Shown here piece after piece: positions 33,236 through 42,068 of a stretch of 64,000 nucleotides of DNA. Numbering within the stretch: position 1 is the first letter of the stretch; every line of letters starts with the position of its first letter. Location: NCBI RefSeq assembly GCF_000168975.1, contig NZ_AAUW01000010.1, forward strand, positions 1 to 64,000. The letters are read 5' to 3'. Under the pieces are notes generated by a model. It saw nothing but the letters and a program-made list of their open reading frames with translations, had not been told where the DNA came from and did no database searches. Source of the DNA: Roseibium aggregatum IAM 12614 (GTDB taxonomy: Bacteria > Pseudomonadota > Alphaproteobacteria > Rhizobiales > Stappiaceae). Made by a program: the position numbers and the translations under genes.

Positions 33236-34609
33236 ATGGCCCGCGATACGGTCGACTCAACCCCGATTGAAACGGTAGCGGACCTTGCCGCGACGCTCGA
33301 AGAAGGCTGTAAGCCGGAAGAGAAGTTTCTCATCGGCACCGAGCACGAAAAATTCGGCTTCTGCCTGAACGAACTCACGCCGATCCCCTATGAAGGCGAA
33401 AAGGGCGTCGAGGCCATCCTGACCGGCATGGAAAAGCTGATCCACTGGGAGCGGATCGAGGACGCGGGCAAGATCATCGGCCTTGCGGACGACCGCGGCG
33501 GCGGTGCCATCTCCATTGAGCCAGGCGGCCAGTTCGAACTCTCGGGCGCACCGCTCGACAACCTGCATCTGACCTGCCGCGAAGCCAACCAGCATCTTGC
33601 CGATGTGCGCCGCGTTGCCGAACCGCTCGGCATCGGCTTCCTCGGCATCGGCATGGCCCCGACCTGGTCGCGCGCCGACATGCCGCGCATGCCGAAATCC
33701 CGCTATGACATCATGACCAACTACATGCCGAAGGTCGGCTCGCTTGGTCTCGACATGATGTACCGGACGTCCACCATTCAGGTGAACCTCGATTTCTCCT
33801 CCGAAGCGGATATGGCCCTGAAGATGCGAGTCGGTCTGGCTCTGCAGCCGATCGCGACCGCCATTTTCGCCAATTCGCCCTTTACCGAAGGCAAGCCGAA
33901 CGGCTTCAAATCCTTCCGCGCCCAGATCTGGACCGACACCGACCACGACCGCACCGGCGACATGCCCTTTGCTTTCGAGGAAGGCTTCGGCTTCGAGCGT
34001 TATGTCGAATGGGCAATCGATGTGCCGATGTATTTCGTCAAGCGCGGCTCGACCTATTACGACGTCACCGGCACCACCTTCCGCCAGTTCATGAACGGGG
34101 CGCTGGAAGGCAAGGTGCCGGATGCGACGCCCAATATCGGGGACTGGAACAACCACCTGTCCACACTTTTCCCGGACGTGCGGCTGAAGAAATATATCGA
34201 GATGCGCGGCGCTGACGGCGGCCCGTGGCGGCGTATCTGCGCTCTGCCGGCGCTCTGGGTCGGCCTGCTTTACGACAAGGGTGTGCTCGATCAGGCCTGG
34301 GAGCTGGTCAAGGACTGGACCCAGGAAGAACGCGCGGCTCTTCGGGCAGGCGTTCCGAAAACCGCGCTGCAGACGCCATTCCGCTCCGGCACGGTTCTGG
34401 ACGTTGCAAAACAGGTGCTTGCCCTGTCGCAGGAAGGCCTCAAGCGCCGCAAACGCCTGAGCGACGGCGATCTGGACGAGCGTGTGCATCTGGCGCCGAT
34501 CGAGGAAGGTCTTGCTTCGGGCATGTGCCCGGCCGACGTCCTGTTGCAGCGGTATAACGGCTCCTGGAAGGGCGATATCAGCCAGGTCTTCCGCGAGTAC
34601 GCCTACTGA
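33236..34609 (+). CDS. gshA: Glutamate-cysteine ligase
   Basis: The 457-residue protein belongs to the glutamate-cysteine ligase type shared by alphaproteobacteria and plants: FLIGTEHEKFGF near residue 31, GGGAISIEPGGQFELSGAPL (about 85-105), TSTIQVNLDFSSEADM and MEPSSAVPL-free C-terminus. It joins glutamate and cysteine with ATP in the first step of glutathione synthesis. gshB is not adjacent. The gene stands alone on its strand with a long leader. Confidence 0.93.
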   Translation: MARDTVDSTPIETVADLAATLEEGCKPEEKFLIGTEHEKFGFCLNELTPIPYEGEKGVEAILTGMEKLIHWERIEDAGKIIGLADDRGGGAISIEPGGQFELSGAPLDNLHLTCREANQHLADVRRVAEPLGIGFLGIGMAPTWSRADMPRMPKSRYDIMTNYMPKVGSLGLDMMYRTSTIQVNLDFSSEADMALKMRVGLALQPIATAIFANSPFTEGKPNGFKSFRAQIWTDTDHDRTGDMPFAFEEGFGFERYVEWAIDVPMYFVKRGSTYYDVTGTTFRQFMNGALEGKVPDATPNIGDWNNHLSTLFPDVRLKKYIEMRGADGGPWRRICALPALWVGLLYDKGVLDQAWELVKDWTQEERAALRAGVPKTALQTPFRSGTVLDVAKQVLALSQEGLKRRKRLSDGDLDERVHLAPIEEGLASGMCPADVLLQRYNGSWKGDISQVFREYAY

Positions 34610-34753
34610 GCAAGGCCGGCCGCCACAGTATGTTGCGGGCGGCAGATGCGATCCGCAAAAGGCCTGAATTGACCTGAGGCCCGCGAAGCGTCACTCTGTC
34701 TGTGATCGGTCTTTTTTCTCAAGGCCTTGCAACAGCGTGAGCGGAGCGACGTA

Positions 34754-35542
34754 ATGACTGGCAGCGAGACGGTAGCCCCTCCCTTCGACATCTTTTCCCT
34801 GTCGGAAGATGTGCGCAACCGTTTCGGCTGGTCGAACGACGACCTCAGCCGGGTGATGGAGCAGCTCTTGCCTGCCGCGCTGAACGGCTTCCGGTACTTC
34901 GGCAGCACGGTGCCGGGCTTTTCAGAGTTTCTGGGTCAGACTTCGCCGCTCGGGTCAGCAACGCAAAACCCTTTCGCCGGATATGCAGGTCTGTTCCAGA
35001 GCCCGTCCGATGAAGCTCTGACACCGTTTTTCGGACCCGAAGCCGTTCAAAAGGCCCTTGCGAGCCAGATTTCCGCCTACACGGGGCTGCAGCGCGATGC
35101 CATTCAGGAAATGATGCCGGTGGCGGCAACGCTTGCCATGGGGCAGATCGCCCGGCCCTTCGTCCACGGCGAGGCCCGTAACCTGCTCGACGCCTATCTG
35201 CGCGGATTTGCCAGAGGCCGACCGAAACCGCAGCCGACCCCCGTCGACTATCTGCAGGGCTACGCCGAGGCAATGCAGTCCTTCTGGGGAGCGTTCCTAC
35301 AGCCGGCCAGCATCGTCACGAAGTCCCCGGCGCCAGAACCCGACCCTGAGCCACAGGAAGAAGATCTGCCCCAGGACGACGAACCCGATGCCCCCGAAGC
35401 AGGTGCCCCCGAAGCCAATGCTTCGGAATTTGAAGAAATGGTGTCCAGTTGGATGTCCGCTGGACGTGACTTCCAATCCAGCCAGTTCAAGGCCTTCGAC
35501 AGTTTCTTCGAAAAGGCCTCCAAGGACTTTCGGGGCGCCTAG
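34754..35542 (+). CDS. DUF937-like protein with phasin-like tail, function unknown
   Basis: I do not recognise this 262-residue protein with certainty. Its first 50 residues (VRNRFGWSNDDLSRVMEQLLPAALNGF) resemble the DUF937 helix pair, residues 85-180 are helical, a Pro/Glu/Asp-rich linker covers about 195-230, and the end (SSWMSAGRDFQSSQFKAFDSFFEKAS) resembles a phasin helix. No signal peptide or membrane segment is seen. The ATG at 34754 has only a weak GGAG upstream. A granule- or envelope-associated role is speculation. Confidence 0.7.
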   Translation: MTGSETVAPPFDIFSLSEDVRNRFGWSNDDLSRVMEQLLPAALNGFRYFGSTVPGFSEFLGQTSPLGSATQNPFAGYAGLFQSPSDEALTPFFGPEAVQKALASQISAYTGLQRDAIQEMMPVAATLAMGQIARPFVHGEARNLLDAYLRGFARGRPKPQPTPVDYLQGYAEAMQSFWGAFLQPASIVTKSPAPEPDPEPQEEDLPQDDEPDAPEAGAPEANASEFEEMVSSWMSAGRDFQSSQFKAFDSFFEKASKDFRGA

Positions 35543-35580
35543 GCCTGTCCATGCGGCTGCGTCCGCAGATCTCTTTTTCC

Positions 35581-35607
35581 AAAAAAAGACCCGCCGTGAG
35601 GCGGGTC
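35581..35607 (-). terminator. Terminator of the DUF1127 gene
   Basis: On the minus strand GACCCGCC and GGCGGGTC form the stem and are followed by seven T. It lies 60 bp past the DUF1127 stop codon. Confidence 0.82.
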
Positions 35608-35666
35608 AGGTTCGTCAGCAAGGCTTGCCGACAGGGGCTGCAAATAAGGGGAAGTCAGTCGAAAGG

Positions 35667-35981
35667 TCAGGCCGCCAGTTGGCGGGTCTTGCTTTCGGTC
35701 ACGAGGGTCATCACCGGCTTGTCCTGCGCCGAATTGGCGGCGCTGTAGCCGACGGTCTCGCGGAGCGCTGAAGAACCGTTCACCAGAGATGTCGGATCGG
35801 TATAGAACGGTTGGGCCAATGCGCGTCGAACGTCGCTCCGCGTCAGGCCGATGTCCTTCAACTGCTCATCTGACCAGTCAGTCAGTTCCGCGAACTGACG
35901 ACGGTTTTTGGACACACGCCATACACGGGCAACCATCTGCCCGAAGAGAGCGAAGAACGGGGTGCTTGCTGTATGTGTCAT
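35667..35981 (-). CDS. DUF1127 (YjiS-like) small protein
   Basis: This 104-residue protein contains the DUF1127 core at about residues 27-55 (RQFAELTDWSDEQLKDIGLT followed by RSDVRRAL). Short DUF1127 proteins in related bacteria bind RNA and act in phosphate or carbon RNA regulation; this one has an additional 45-residue tail of unknown role. An AGGAG site precedes the ATG. Confidence 0.85.
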   Translation of the reverse strand: MTHTASTPFFALFGQMVARVWRVSKNRRQFAELTDWSDEQLKDIGLTRSDVRRALAQPFYTDPTSLVNGSSALRETVGYSAANSAQDKPVMTLVTESKTRQLAA

Positions 35982-36244
35982 GGCAAAATTCTCCTGTTGG
36001 CGGACGGAGGGATTCCGACTGCCTGTTCCGAGCCTGATTTGGCGTCACTTGTTGTGGAACATCTCCTATGTGGACTGTTTGCTGCTATTAATCCAACGAA
36101 TGTTTGTGATTGAAATTATCACTTTCTGTGAAGTCAAAATTCCCAAAGCGCTTCGATTGAAGCAATGCAGCCGCTTCGCGAAATCATTTCCCCTTTAAAT
36201 GGATGCCGTGTTAAATATGAGCATCCTTTATCAGTGAGGCGCTC

Positions 36245-37120
36245 ATGCTCGACCTGGATCAGCTCCGGACCTTTGTGGCCATTGCCGAAAGCGGCAGCTT
36301 CACCAAGGCGGCGGACAATGTGCACAAGACACAGTCGGCGGTGTCGATGCAGATGCGCCGTCTGGAGGAGCGGATCGGCAAACCACTCTTTGTCCGGGTT
36401 GGCCGGCAGTCCCGCCTGACCGAACATGGTGAGCGTCTGCTGCATTACGCGCGCCGGCTGGTGCAGTTGAACGACGAGACACTTGCGGCATTCGACGACA
36501 CCGAATTGGCCGGTCTCGTCCGCCTGGGCACACCTGACGATTACGCCGACCGGTTCCTGCCGGAAATTCTGGCGCGCTTTTCCAGATCCAATCCAAAAGC
36601 GGAAGTCAGCGTCGTCTGCGCCCCGACGCCCAATCTGGCCGACATGATCGCCGAGGGCGAACTTGATGTCGCGATCATCACCCACGTGCAGAAACGCGGC
36701 CGCAAGAATGTCGACCTCGTCCGGCGCGAGCCGTTGCTCTGGGTCGTTTCCGCCCGTCACGCGGTGGAAAACGAGTCGCCTCTGCCATTGGCGCTCGGGC
36801 GCGCCACCTGCGACTGGCGCCGGGCTGCGATCAATGCTCTCAGCGACCAGATGCGCGAGCATCGACTGCTTTATTCGAGCTGGAATTCAACGGCAGTCGG
36901 GGCCGCCGTTCTGGCGGGTCTTGCCATTTCCGTCCTGCCGGAATCGGCGCTGCGGTCCGGTATGCGGGTGCTGACGGAGGCCGAAGGCTTTCCGAAACTG
37001 CCGGATTGCGAGATCGGGATCATGCGGTCCTGGCACAACAATTCCCGTGTGACGGACGCACTTGTCGAGCACATCGTGTCGTCGCTCGACAACCTTTCGG
37101 TGCCGCTGGCAGCGGAATAG
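36245..37120 (+). CDS. LysR-family regulator (first of a tandem pair)
   Basis: The 291-residue protein opens with LDLDQLRTFVAIAESGSFTK, the LysR helix-turn-helix, followed by KTQSAVSMQMRRLEERIGKP, and an effector domain from about residue 90 (RLGTPDDYADRFLPEILARF). It is closely related to the LysR gene 170 bp downstream, so the pair arose by duplication. Target genes are unknown; the EamA exporter gene lies after the second copy on the opposite strand. Confidence 0.9.
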   Translation: MLDLDQLRTFVAIAESGSFTKAADNVHKTQSAVSMQMRRLEERIGKPLFVRVGRQSRLTEHGERLLHYARRLVQLNDETLAAFDDTELAGLVRLGTPDDYADRFLPEILARFSRSNPKAEVSVVCAPTPNLADMIAEGELDVAIITHVQKRGRKNVDLVRREPLLWVVSARHAVENESPLPLALGRATCDWRRAAINALSDQMREHRLLYSSWNSTAVGAAVLAGLAISVLPESALRSGMRVLTEAEGFPKLPDCEIGIMRSWHNNSRVTDALVEHIVSSLDNLSVPLAAE

Positions 37121-37290
37121 TTGCAAATAATCGGCATTATCAAAATGATTTCAAAATCTTACCTAGGGTAGTTTTTTCTTCGGGTGGTCAAATACGGATT
37201 GAGTTGTAAGAAATTTTGATGTATCTTTAACCAATCAATTCGAATCTCAAATCTCACCACTGGTTTGTGGCTCATTTATAGGGTCCTTGC

Positions 37291-38181
37291 ATGCATCACG
37301 CACTGGACATCGACCAACTTCGGACGTTTTTAGCTATCGCGGAACTTGGGAGCTTCACCAAGGCTGGTGAGGCCGTGCACAAGACGCAGTCTGCGGTCTC
37401 CATGCAGATGCGGCGGCTGGAAGAGCGCGTCGGACAACCGATTTTCATCAAGGACGGGCGCCAGTCCAGGCTGACCGAAAACGGCTTGCGGCTGGTCGAA
37501 TTTGCCCGCCGCATGATCATGCTGAACGATGAGACCCTGTCTGCCTTCAATGGCCAGAAGGAGGTCGGCCATGTGAAGCTGGGCGTGCCGGACGACTATG
37601 CCGACCGTTTGCTGCCGCAGGTGCTTGCGGCCTTCAACCGGCTCAATCCTTCCATCGAAGTGCAAGTGGAATGTATCTCCAGTCACCGGCTGACGGAAGC
37701 GATCCGGGAAGGAACGCTCGACGTCGCCATCACGACCTCCCAGGATACGATGGATCTGCGTGGCGAAATCATCCGCCGTGAGCCGCTCTATTGGGTAACG
37801 GCCTCCCAGCACTCTGCTCATACCCAGGACGTTGTCCGGCTGGCCCTCGGTCCGGTCACCTGCGGCTGGCGCCGGCTTTCCATGGATGCTCTCGACCGGG
37901 CAGGCCGTCCCTACCGGGTCTCCTACACCAGTTCCAGCGCGGCCGCCCTTGTCGGTGCCGTTCAGGCCGGGCTTGCCGTAACGGTGTTTCCGGAAAGCGC
38001 GATCCGCGATGGCATGCGCATTCTGGACGAGAAGGACGGGTTTCCGACGCTGCCCTATTGCGACATCGCCCTACTGAGGTCCGATACCGCCCGCGAAGCC
38101 ATGCACGACACATTGTGCAACCACCTTGTGGCGGCCATCGGCAACGTTGGCAGCGGCACATCGCAACTGGCGGCGGAATAA
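37291..38181 (+). CDS. LysR-family regulator (second of a tandem pair)
   Basis: This 296-residue protein shares the same frame as its upstream neighbour (DIDQLRTFLAIAELGSFTKA, KTQSAVSMQMRRLEERVGQP, KLGVPDDYADRLLPQVLAAF) and ends with the same LAAE. The effector halves differ more than the DNA-binding parts. The long AT-rich gap before it (37121-37290) suggests its own promoter. Confidence 0.9.
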   Translation: MHHALDIDQLRTFLAIAELGSFTKAGEAVHKTQSAVSMQMRRLEERVGQPIFIKDGRQSRLTENGLRLVEFARRMIMLNDETLSAFNGQKEVGHVKLGVPDDYADRLLPQVLAAFNRLNPSIEVQVECISSHRLTEAIREGTLDVAITTSQDTMDLRGEIIRREPLYWVTASQHSAHTQDVVRLALGPVTCGWRRLSMDALDRAGRPYRVSYTSSSAAALVGAVQAGLAVTVFPESAIRDGMRILDEKDGFPTLPYCDIALLRSDTAREAMHDTLCNHLVAAIGNVGSGTSQLAAE

Positions 38182-38220
38182 GCTTCCGCCGTCCGGCTTC
38201 TTTTCAGGTCAGCGATAGAG

Positions 38221-39138
38221 TTAGCGGGCGCGCAGCATCATCAGATTGCCGACGATGACGCAGACAAGGCCTGCCGCCGCTATCGACGTCCACTGATACC
38301 CTTCGAATATCGTCGACAAGGTGAGAGCGACCACGGGAAAAAGCACGGTGGCATAGCCAGCCCGTGCCGAGCCGATACGTCCGAGCAGCGTCAGGTAGGA
38401 GGCAAAGGCGATGACCGAGGAAACGACCGCCAGATAGATCAGGCTGCCAACATAGTTGACGGACCATTCCATGGAAAAGGTCTGACCGCGCAGGGCCGAA
38501 AACAGTCCCAGAAACAGCATTCCGTAGACCATGCCCCAGGCAGTGGCGGGCGTAACGCCGATGCCGCGCCGCTGGGTGTCCGCCGACAGCATGTTGCCGA
38601 GACAGAAGGAAAAGGTGCCGCCAATGCACATGGCAAGGCCGATGGCGGCGTCCTCGTTGAACTCGGCCCCGGCCAGTTTCGGCCAGAACATCAGTCCGAT
38701 GCCGAGAAAGCCGAGCAGGCCTGCGGCAAGCGCAATCGGGCTTGGCCGCTGGCCGAACAGGATCAGCCCCAGGAAGAGATTGAAGATAGAGGCGGTGGAG
38801 AAGATTACCGCCAGCAGCCCGGACGGCAACACCGCTGCGCCATAGTAGAACAGGGTGAAGTTGGTGGAAAACAGAAGCACGCCAAGACCGGCAAACCGCA
38901 TGTGATCCTGAAGTCCGAAGGCCAGTTGGTGGCCGCGAAAGCGCGCCCAGACCATCATGATCGAAGCCGCCAGCACAAAACGCCAGAACACCGAGACCTC
39001 AGGCGCAACCGTTACCACCTGACCCTTCATCGCAATCCAGCTAAAGCCCCAGGCCAGAACGGTTACGGCGTAAAGACCATAGTCTGTCGCGCTGAAACCG
39101 GCAGAGGTGTGCCGGAGGCTGGGGGATGCAACGCTCAT
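38221..39138 (-). CDS. EamA/DMT-family transporter
   Basis: This 305-residue protein has ten hydrophobic segments in two EamA repeats, including FSATDYGLYAVTVLAWGFSW at the start and SVIAFASYLTLLGRIGSARA in the second half, a typical DMT exporter pattern. It probably exports amino acids or other metabolites; the substrate is not predictable. It is convergent with the LysR pair and divergent from the amidotransferase gene. Confidence 0.88.
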   Translation of the reverse strand: MSVASPSLRHTSAGFSATDYGLYAVTVLAWGFSWIAMKGQVVTVAPEVSVFWRFVLAASIMMVWARFRGHQLAFGLQDHMRFAGLGVLLFSTNFTLFYYGAAVLPSGLLAVIFSTASIFNLFLGLILFGQRPSPIALAAGLLGFLGIGLMFWPKLAGAEFNEDAAIGLAMCIGGTFSFCLGNMLSADTQRRGIGVTPATAWGMVYGMLFLGLFSALRGQTFSMEWSVNYVGSLIYLAVVSSVIAFASYLTLLGRIGSARAGYATVLFPVVALTLSTIFEGYQWTSIAAAGLVCVIVGNLMMLRAR

Positions 39139-39294
39139 GAAGGAACCGATCTTTGTGGAGATATCGGCACTCAGATTGGCGACCTCAACACTTCAATGCA
39201 AATGATTGTTTTTGATGTTTTCATCAAGGTTGCGCATGGATAAAGTCTGTCCGGAACGGGAGCGATTGGGCTCACGGGCGCGTTTGAGGACAAC

Positions 39295-39993
39295 ATGCAA
39301 TTTCTCGTCGTTGAGAACTATGAGCATACGGAACTCGGCATTCTGGGCCGTGTGGCCGCGCAGGAAGGACATAGCTGGAAGACCGTCAAGGCCCATCAGG
39401 GCGAGCCGCTTCCCTCGGCAGCCGATGCGTTTTCCGGATTGGTCGTATTGGGCGGAGCCCAGGATGCGCTGGCCGATGAAGCCTACCCGCATCTGCCGCA
39501 GGTTTGCGACCTGATCCGTGCCTTTGACGATGCCGGCAAGCCTGTCCTGGGCATTTGTCTTGGCTCACAGTTGATCGCCCGCGCCTTCGGGGGAGAGAAC
39601 CTTCTGGGCCTCCCGGTGGAATTCGGTTGGCGCGATGTGACACCGACGGACGCGGGGCTGGAAGATCCTGTCGTTGGCACGCTTGGAGAAGGGGCGCCGC
39701 AGTTCCACTGGCATTCCGATACGGTGACACTGCCAGACGGTGCGGTGCTTCTGGCAAGCAGCGCCATGACGCCGGTTCAGGCTTTCCGGATGGGTGAGCT
39801 GACTTACGCAATCCAGTTTCACTTTGAAACCGGCCTGCCGGAAGTGCGCAACTGGTCTGAAGCCTTCGCCGAAGATATCCGCGCGCATACGCCGGACTGG
39901 CATGACCGACTGGAGGCTGAAGCAGCCCGGCACGCAGAGCAGGCCGACGAGACGGGAGCCGCAATTTCGAAAGCCTGGCTGTCGTTGCTTTAA
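39295..39993 (+). CDS. Class I glutamine amidotransferase domain protein
   Basis: The 232-residue protein has the GATase1 nucleophile elbow GICLGSQLIARAFGG with its Cys near residue 84, and the catalytic His-x-Glu region in YAIQFHFETG near residue 178. It has no synthetase partner nearby; such stand-alone members include gamma-glutamyl hydrolases and GMP-synthase-like proteins. It is divergent from the EamA gene. Substrate unknown. Confidence 0.85.
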   Translation: MQFLVVENYEHTELGILGRVAAQEGHSWKTVKAHQGEPLPSAADAFSGLVVLGGAQDALADEAYPHLPQVCDLIRAFDDAGKPVLGICLGSQLIARAFGGENLLGLPVEFGWRDVTPTDAGLEDPVVGTLGEGAPQFHWHSDTVTLPDGAVLLASSAMTPVQAFRMGELTYAIQFHFETGLPEVRNWSEAFAEDIRAHTPDWHDRLEAEAARHAEQADETGAAISKAWLSLL

Positions 39994-40032
39994 GACCCTC
40001 CGGGCTTCCTGGCCGGTGTGACCCCGAACGTT

Positions 40033-40075
40033 GTCATCCCGGTTTGCCACAAAGCGGCAAGACCGGGATACAGTA
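40033..40075. repeat. Partial GTCATCCCGG intergenic repeat
   Basis: GTTGTCATCCCGGTTTGCC and GGCAAGACCGGGATACAG form a short hairpin unit related to the copy at 45530. Confidence 0.5.
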
Positions 40076-40153
40076 ATTGACCAGGCTAGGTAGCCGGGCG
40101 AATTCACCTCGGTCACTTGCGAGAGGCCAGCACGGCTTCTGAACACACGGTCG

Positions 40154-41131
40154 TCAGACCACAGGCGTTCCGCCGGTCAGAACCGTCTGCAGGGCCGTTT
40201 CGTCCAGGTTGCCTCCCGACAGAATGATACCTGCTTTCTTGCCTTGAAGCTTCGGCGCGTCCTGCATCAGGGCGGCGAGCGCGGCGGCGCCCGCGCCTTC
40301 GGCAAGATTATGCGTATCGGAAAACAGAATGCGGATGGCGGCGGCAATCTCGTCATCGCTCACCATTGCAATCCGGTCCGCACCGTTTTGCAGGATGTCG
40401 AGCGCGGCTTGTACCGGCTCCCGGCAGGCCATGCCGTCGGCGAATGTGGCTGCGGTCTCCGTGGTGACGATCTTGCCGGCCTCAATGGAAAGCCGGTAGG
40501 CGGGGGCCTTTTCCGTGACAACCGGAACGATTTCGGTTTTCAGACCCAGCAGATCGCGAACCGTGATCAGTCCGCAGGCGCCCGAGCCCATGCCGACGGG
40601 AACATAGACCACATCGAGATTGGCATGCATCTGGAAGAATTCCAGCGCGTAGGTGGCAACGCCCAGGACGATGTTCTTGTGAAAGCTCGGCACCATCAGG
40701 AAACCGCTTTCGCTGGCCAGCCGCTCGGCGGTACGCCGGGAGATGTCGAAATCCCGGCCATCGATCACGAGATCCGCACCGAAGGCTTTCATCGCCCTGT
40801 TCTTGCCCTGCGCATTGCCTTCCGGCACCACGATTGTGGCAGGCAGGCCAAGCGTGCGGGCGGCCAGCGCCATCGACTGACCGTGGTTCCCACGGGTCGC
40901 CGTGACCACGCCGCTCGGGCGACCGTGCTCTTCGATATGTTTCTGAATATAGACGATGGAGCTTCTGGCCTTGAAGGCACCGATCGGGGTGTGATTCTCG
41001 TGTTTTACCGCGATCTCCAGTCCGAAACGCTCTGTCAGGAGCGGCCAGACATAACTTGGCGTTTCCGGCACCAGCTGGCGCACGATCGGAAAAGCGGCTT
41101 CAAGGTCTTCCAGGGTAAAAAGAGCGGGCAT
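40154..41131 (-). CDS. PLP-dependent threonine dehydratase-like enzyme
   Basis: This 325-residue fold type II protein has PLP lysine in IGAFKARSS near residue 53, the loop ATRGNHGQSMALAA, and the phosphate loop VGMGSGACG near residue 185. It lacks the C-terminal regulatory domain of biosynthetic threonine deaminase, as catabolic ammonia-lyases do. It may act on threonine, serine or hydroxyaspartate-like substrates; it differs clearly from BhcB in the active-site loops. It is divergent from an AraC-type gene that may regulate it. Confidence 0.85.
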   Translation of the reverse strand: MPALFTLEDLEAAFPIVRQLVPETPSYVWPLLTERFGLEIAVKHENHTPIGAFKARSSIVYIQKHIEEHGRPSGVVTATRGNHGQSMALAARTLGLPATIVVPEGNAQGKNRAMKAFGADLVIDGRDFDISRRTAERLASESGFLMVPSFHKNIVLGVATYALEFFQMHANLDVVYVPVGMGSGACGLITVRDLLGLKTEIVPVVTEKAPAYRLSIEAGKIVTTETAATFADGMACREPVQAALDILQNGADRIAMVSDDEIAAAIRILFSDTHNLAEGAGAAALAALMQDAPKLQGKKAGIILSGGNLDETALQTVLTGGTPVV

Positions 41132-41260
41132 TTGAAGATTCGGGTCCGGTTCAACGTTCAGATTTGCGGTGAGTATAACTTCGCGAACAAATCTGTCTTT
41201 CAGGATCCTGAACCTCTTCGGGCTTGCGCGGCGTGTGTTCCTGGGTCAGGCTTGCCCGCC

Positions 41261-42064
41261 ATGCAACCGCACACTGTTCACCTTCATCAGGGGTCAGCCC
41301 CTCTCAGTCGCGAGATGGCCGGGCACAGGCTCAGCCTGCTGCCGGCTGCTGCCTATGATGTCGGCTTCGTTGCCGACGCGGACACCATCGGCTTTGCGTT
41401 CGATGTTCAAACGGGCAGCCACGCCGTCGGCTCGGACCGGCAGGAAAATTTCGTGCGCTTGCCCAACACTCTGGCTTTGACGCCCGGCGGGTGTGATGTC
41501 CGCTCCCGGTCAGACCGCGGCGGTGAATATCTCTTGCTCAGTGGTGGCGGTATCTGTCTGGCGGGGGATTGCTACCGGACCAACATTCCATCGAAGTCCG
41601 CTTTCAGGGCTGCAAGCAGGTTGCGCATGTGGTTGTTGTCGGATGCGCTGCCGGCTTCGCTTGAAAGCGAGGCTTGCATCGCCCGCCTGTCCGAGGCGGT
41701 GCAAAAACCACAGCGCCCGGACAAGGCGGCCAGATGGATGACCGGCAATAGGTTCAGAAAGGTTACAGACAGGATCGAGGCCGATCTCGGCTCCAGCCTG
41801 ACCGTGGCTGGTCTGGCGGCGGAAATCGGCGTTTCGGCCAGTTTCCTGAGCCGGGCCTTCTCGGCATACTGTGGGCAGTCACCCTATGACTATATCGTCA
41901 GCCGACGGCTGCAGCGTGCCCGTGCGCTCATCGCGTCCACCTGCACGCCGCTTTCGGAAATCGCCCTCAGTTCAGGCTTTTCGTCGCAAAGTCACATGAC
42001 GGAAAGTTTCCGGACGCGCCTGGGGATCAGCCCCTCGAAGATCGCGCGCCCGGACAACAGGTGA
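41261..42064 (+). CDS. AraC-family regulator
   Basis: The last hundred residues of this 267-residue protein form the AraC double helix-turn-helix: SSLTVAGLAAEIGVSASFLS, then FSAYCGQSPYDYIVSRRLQRA and SEIALSSGFSSQSHMTESF. The N-terminal part (about 1-150) is a ligand/dimer domain without a clear match. The ATG at 41261 is chosen because upstream open frame runs antisense to the dehydratase gene. It ends four bases before the convergent lldD stop. Confidence 0.87.
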   Translation: MQPHTVHLHQGSAPLSREMAGHRLSLLPAAAYDVGFVADADTIGFAFDVQTGSHAVGSDRQENFVRLPNTLALTPGGCDVRSRSDRGGEYLLLSGGGICLAGDCYRTNIPSKSAFRAASRLRMWLLSDALPASLESEACIARLSEAVQKPQRPDKAARWMTGNRFRKVTDRIEADLGSSLTVAGLAAEIGVSASFLSRAFSAYCGQSPYDYIVSRRLQRARALIASTCTPLSEIALSSGFSSQSHMTESFRTRLGISPSKIARPDNR

Positions 42065-42068
42065 TCGC

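Noticed and set aside
40244-41260. Upstream extension of the AraC-type gene
   Set aside because: This part runs antisense to the PLP dehydratase gene and has no AraC-family similarity; ATG 41261 gives a normal length.
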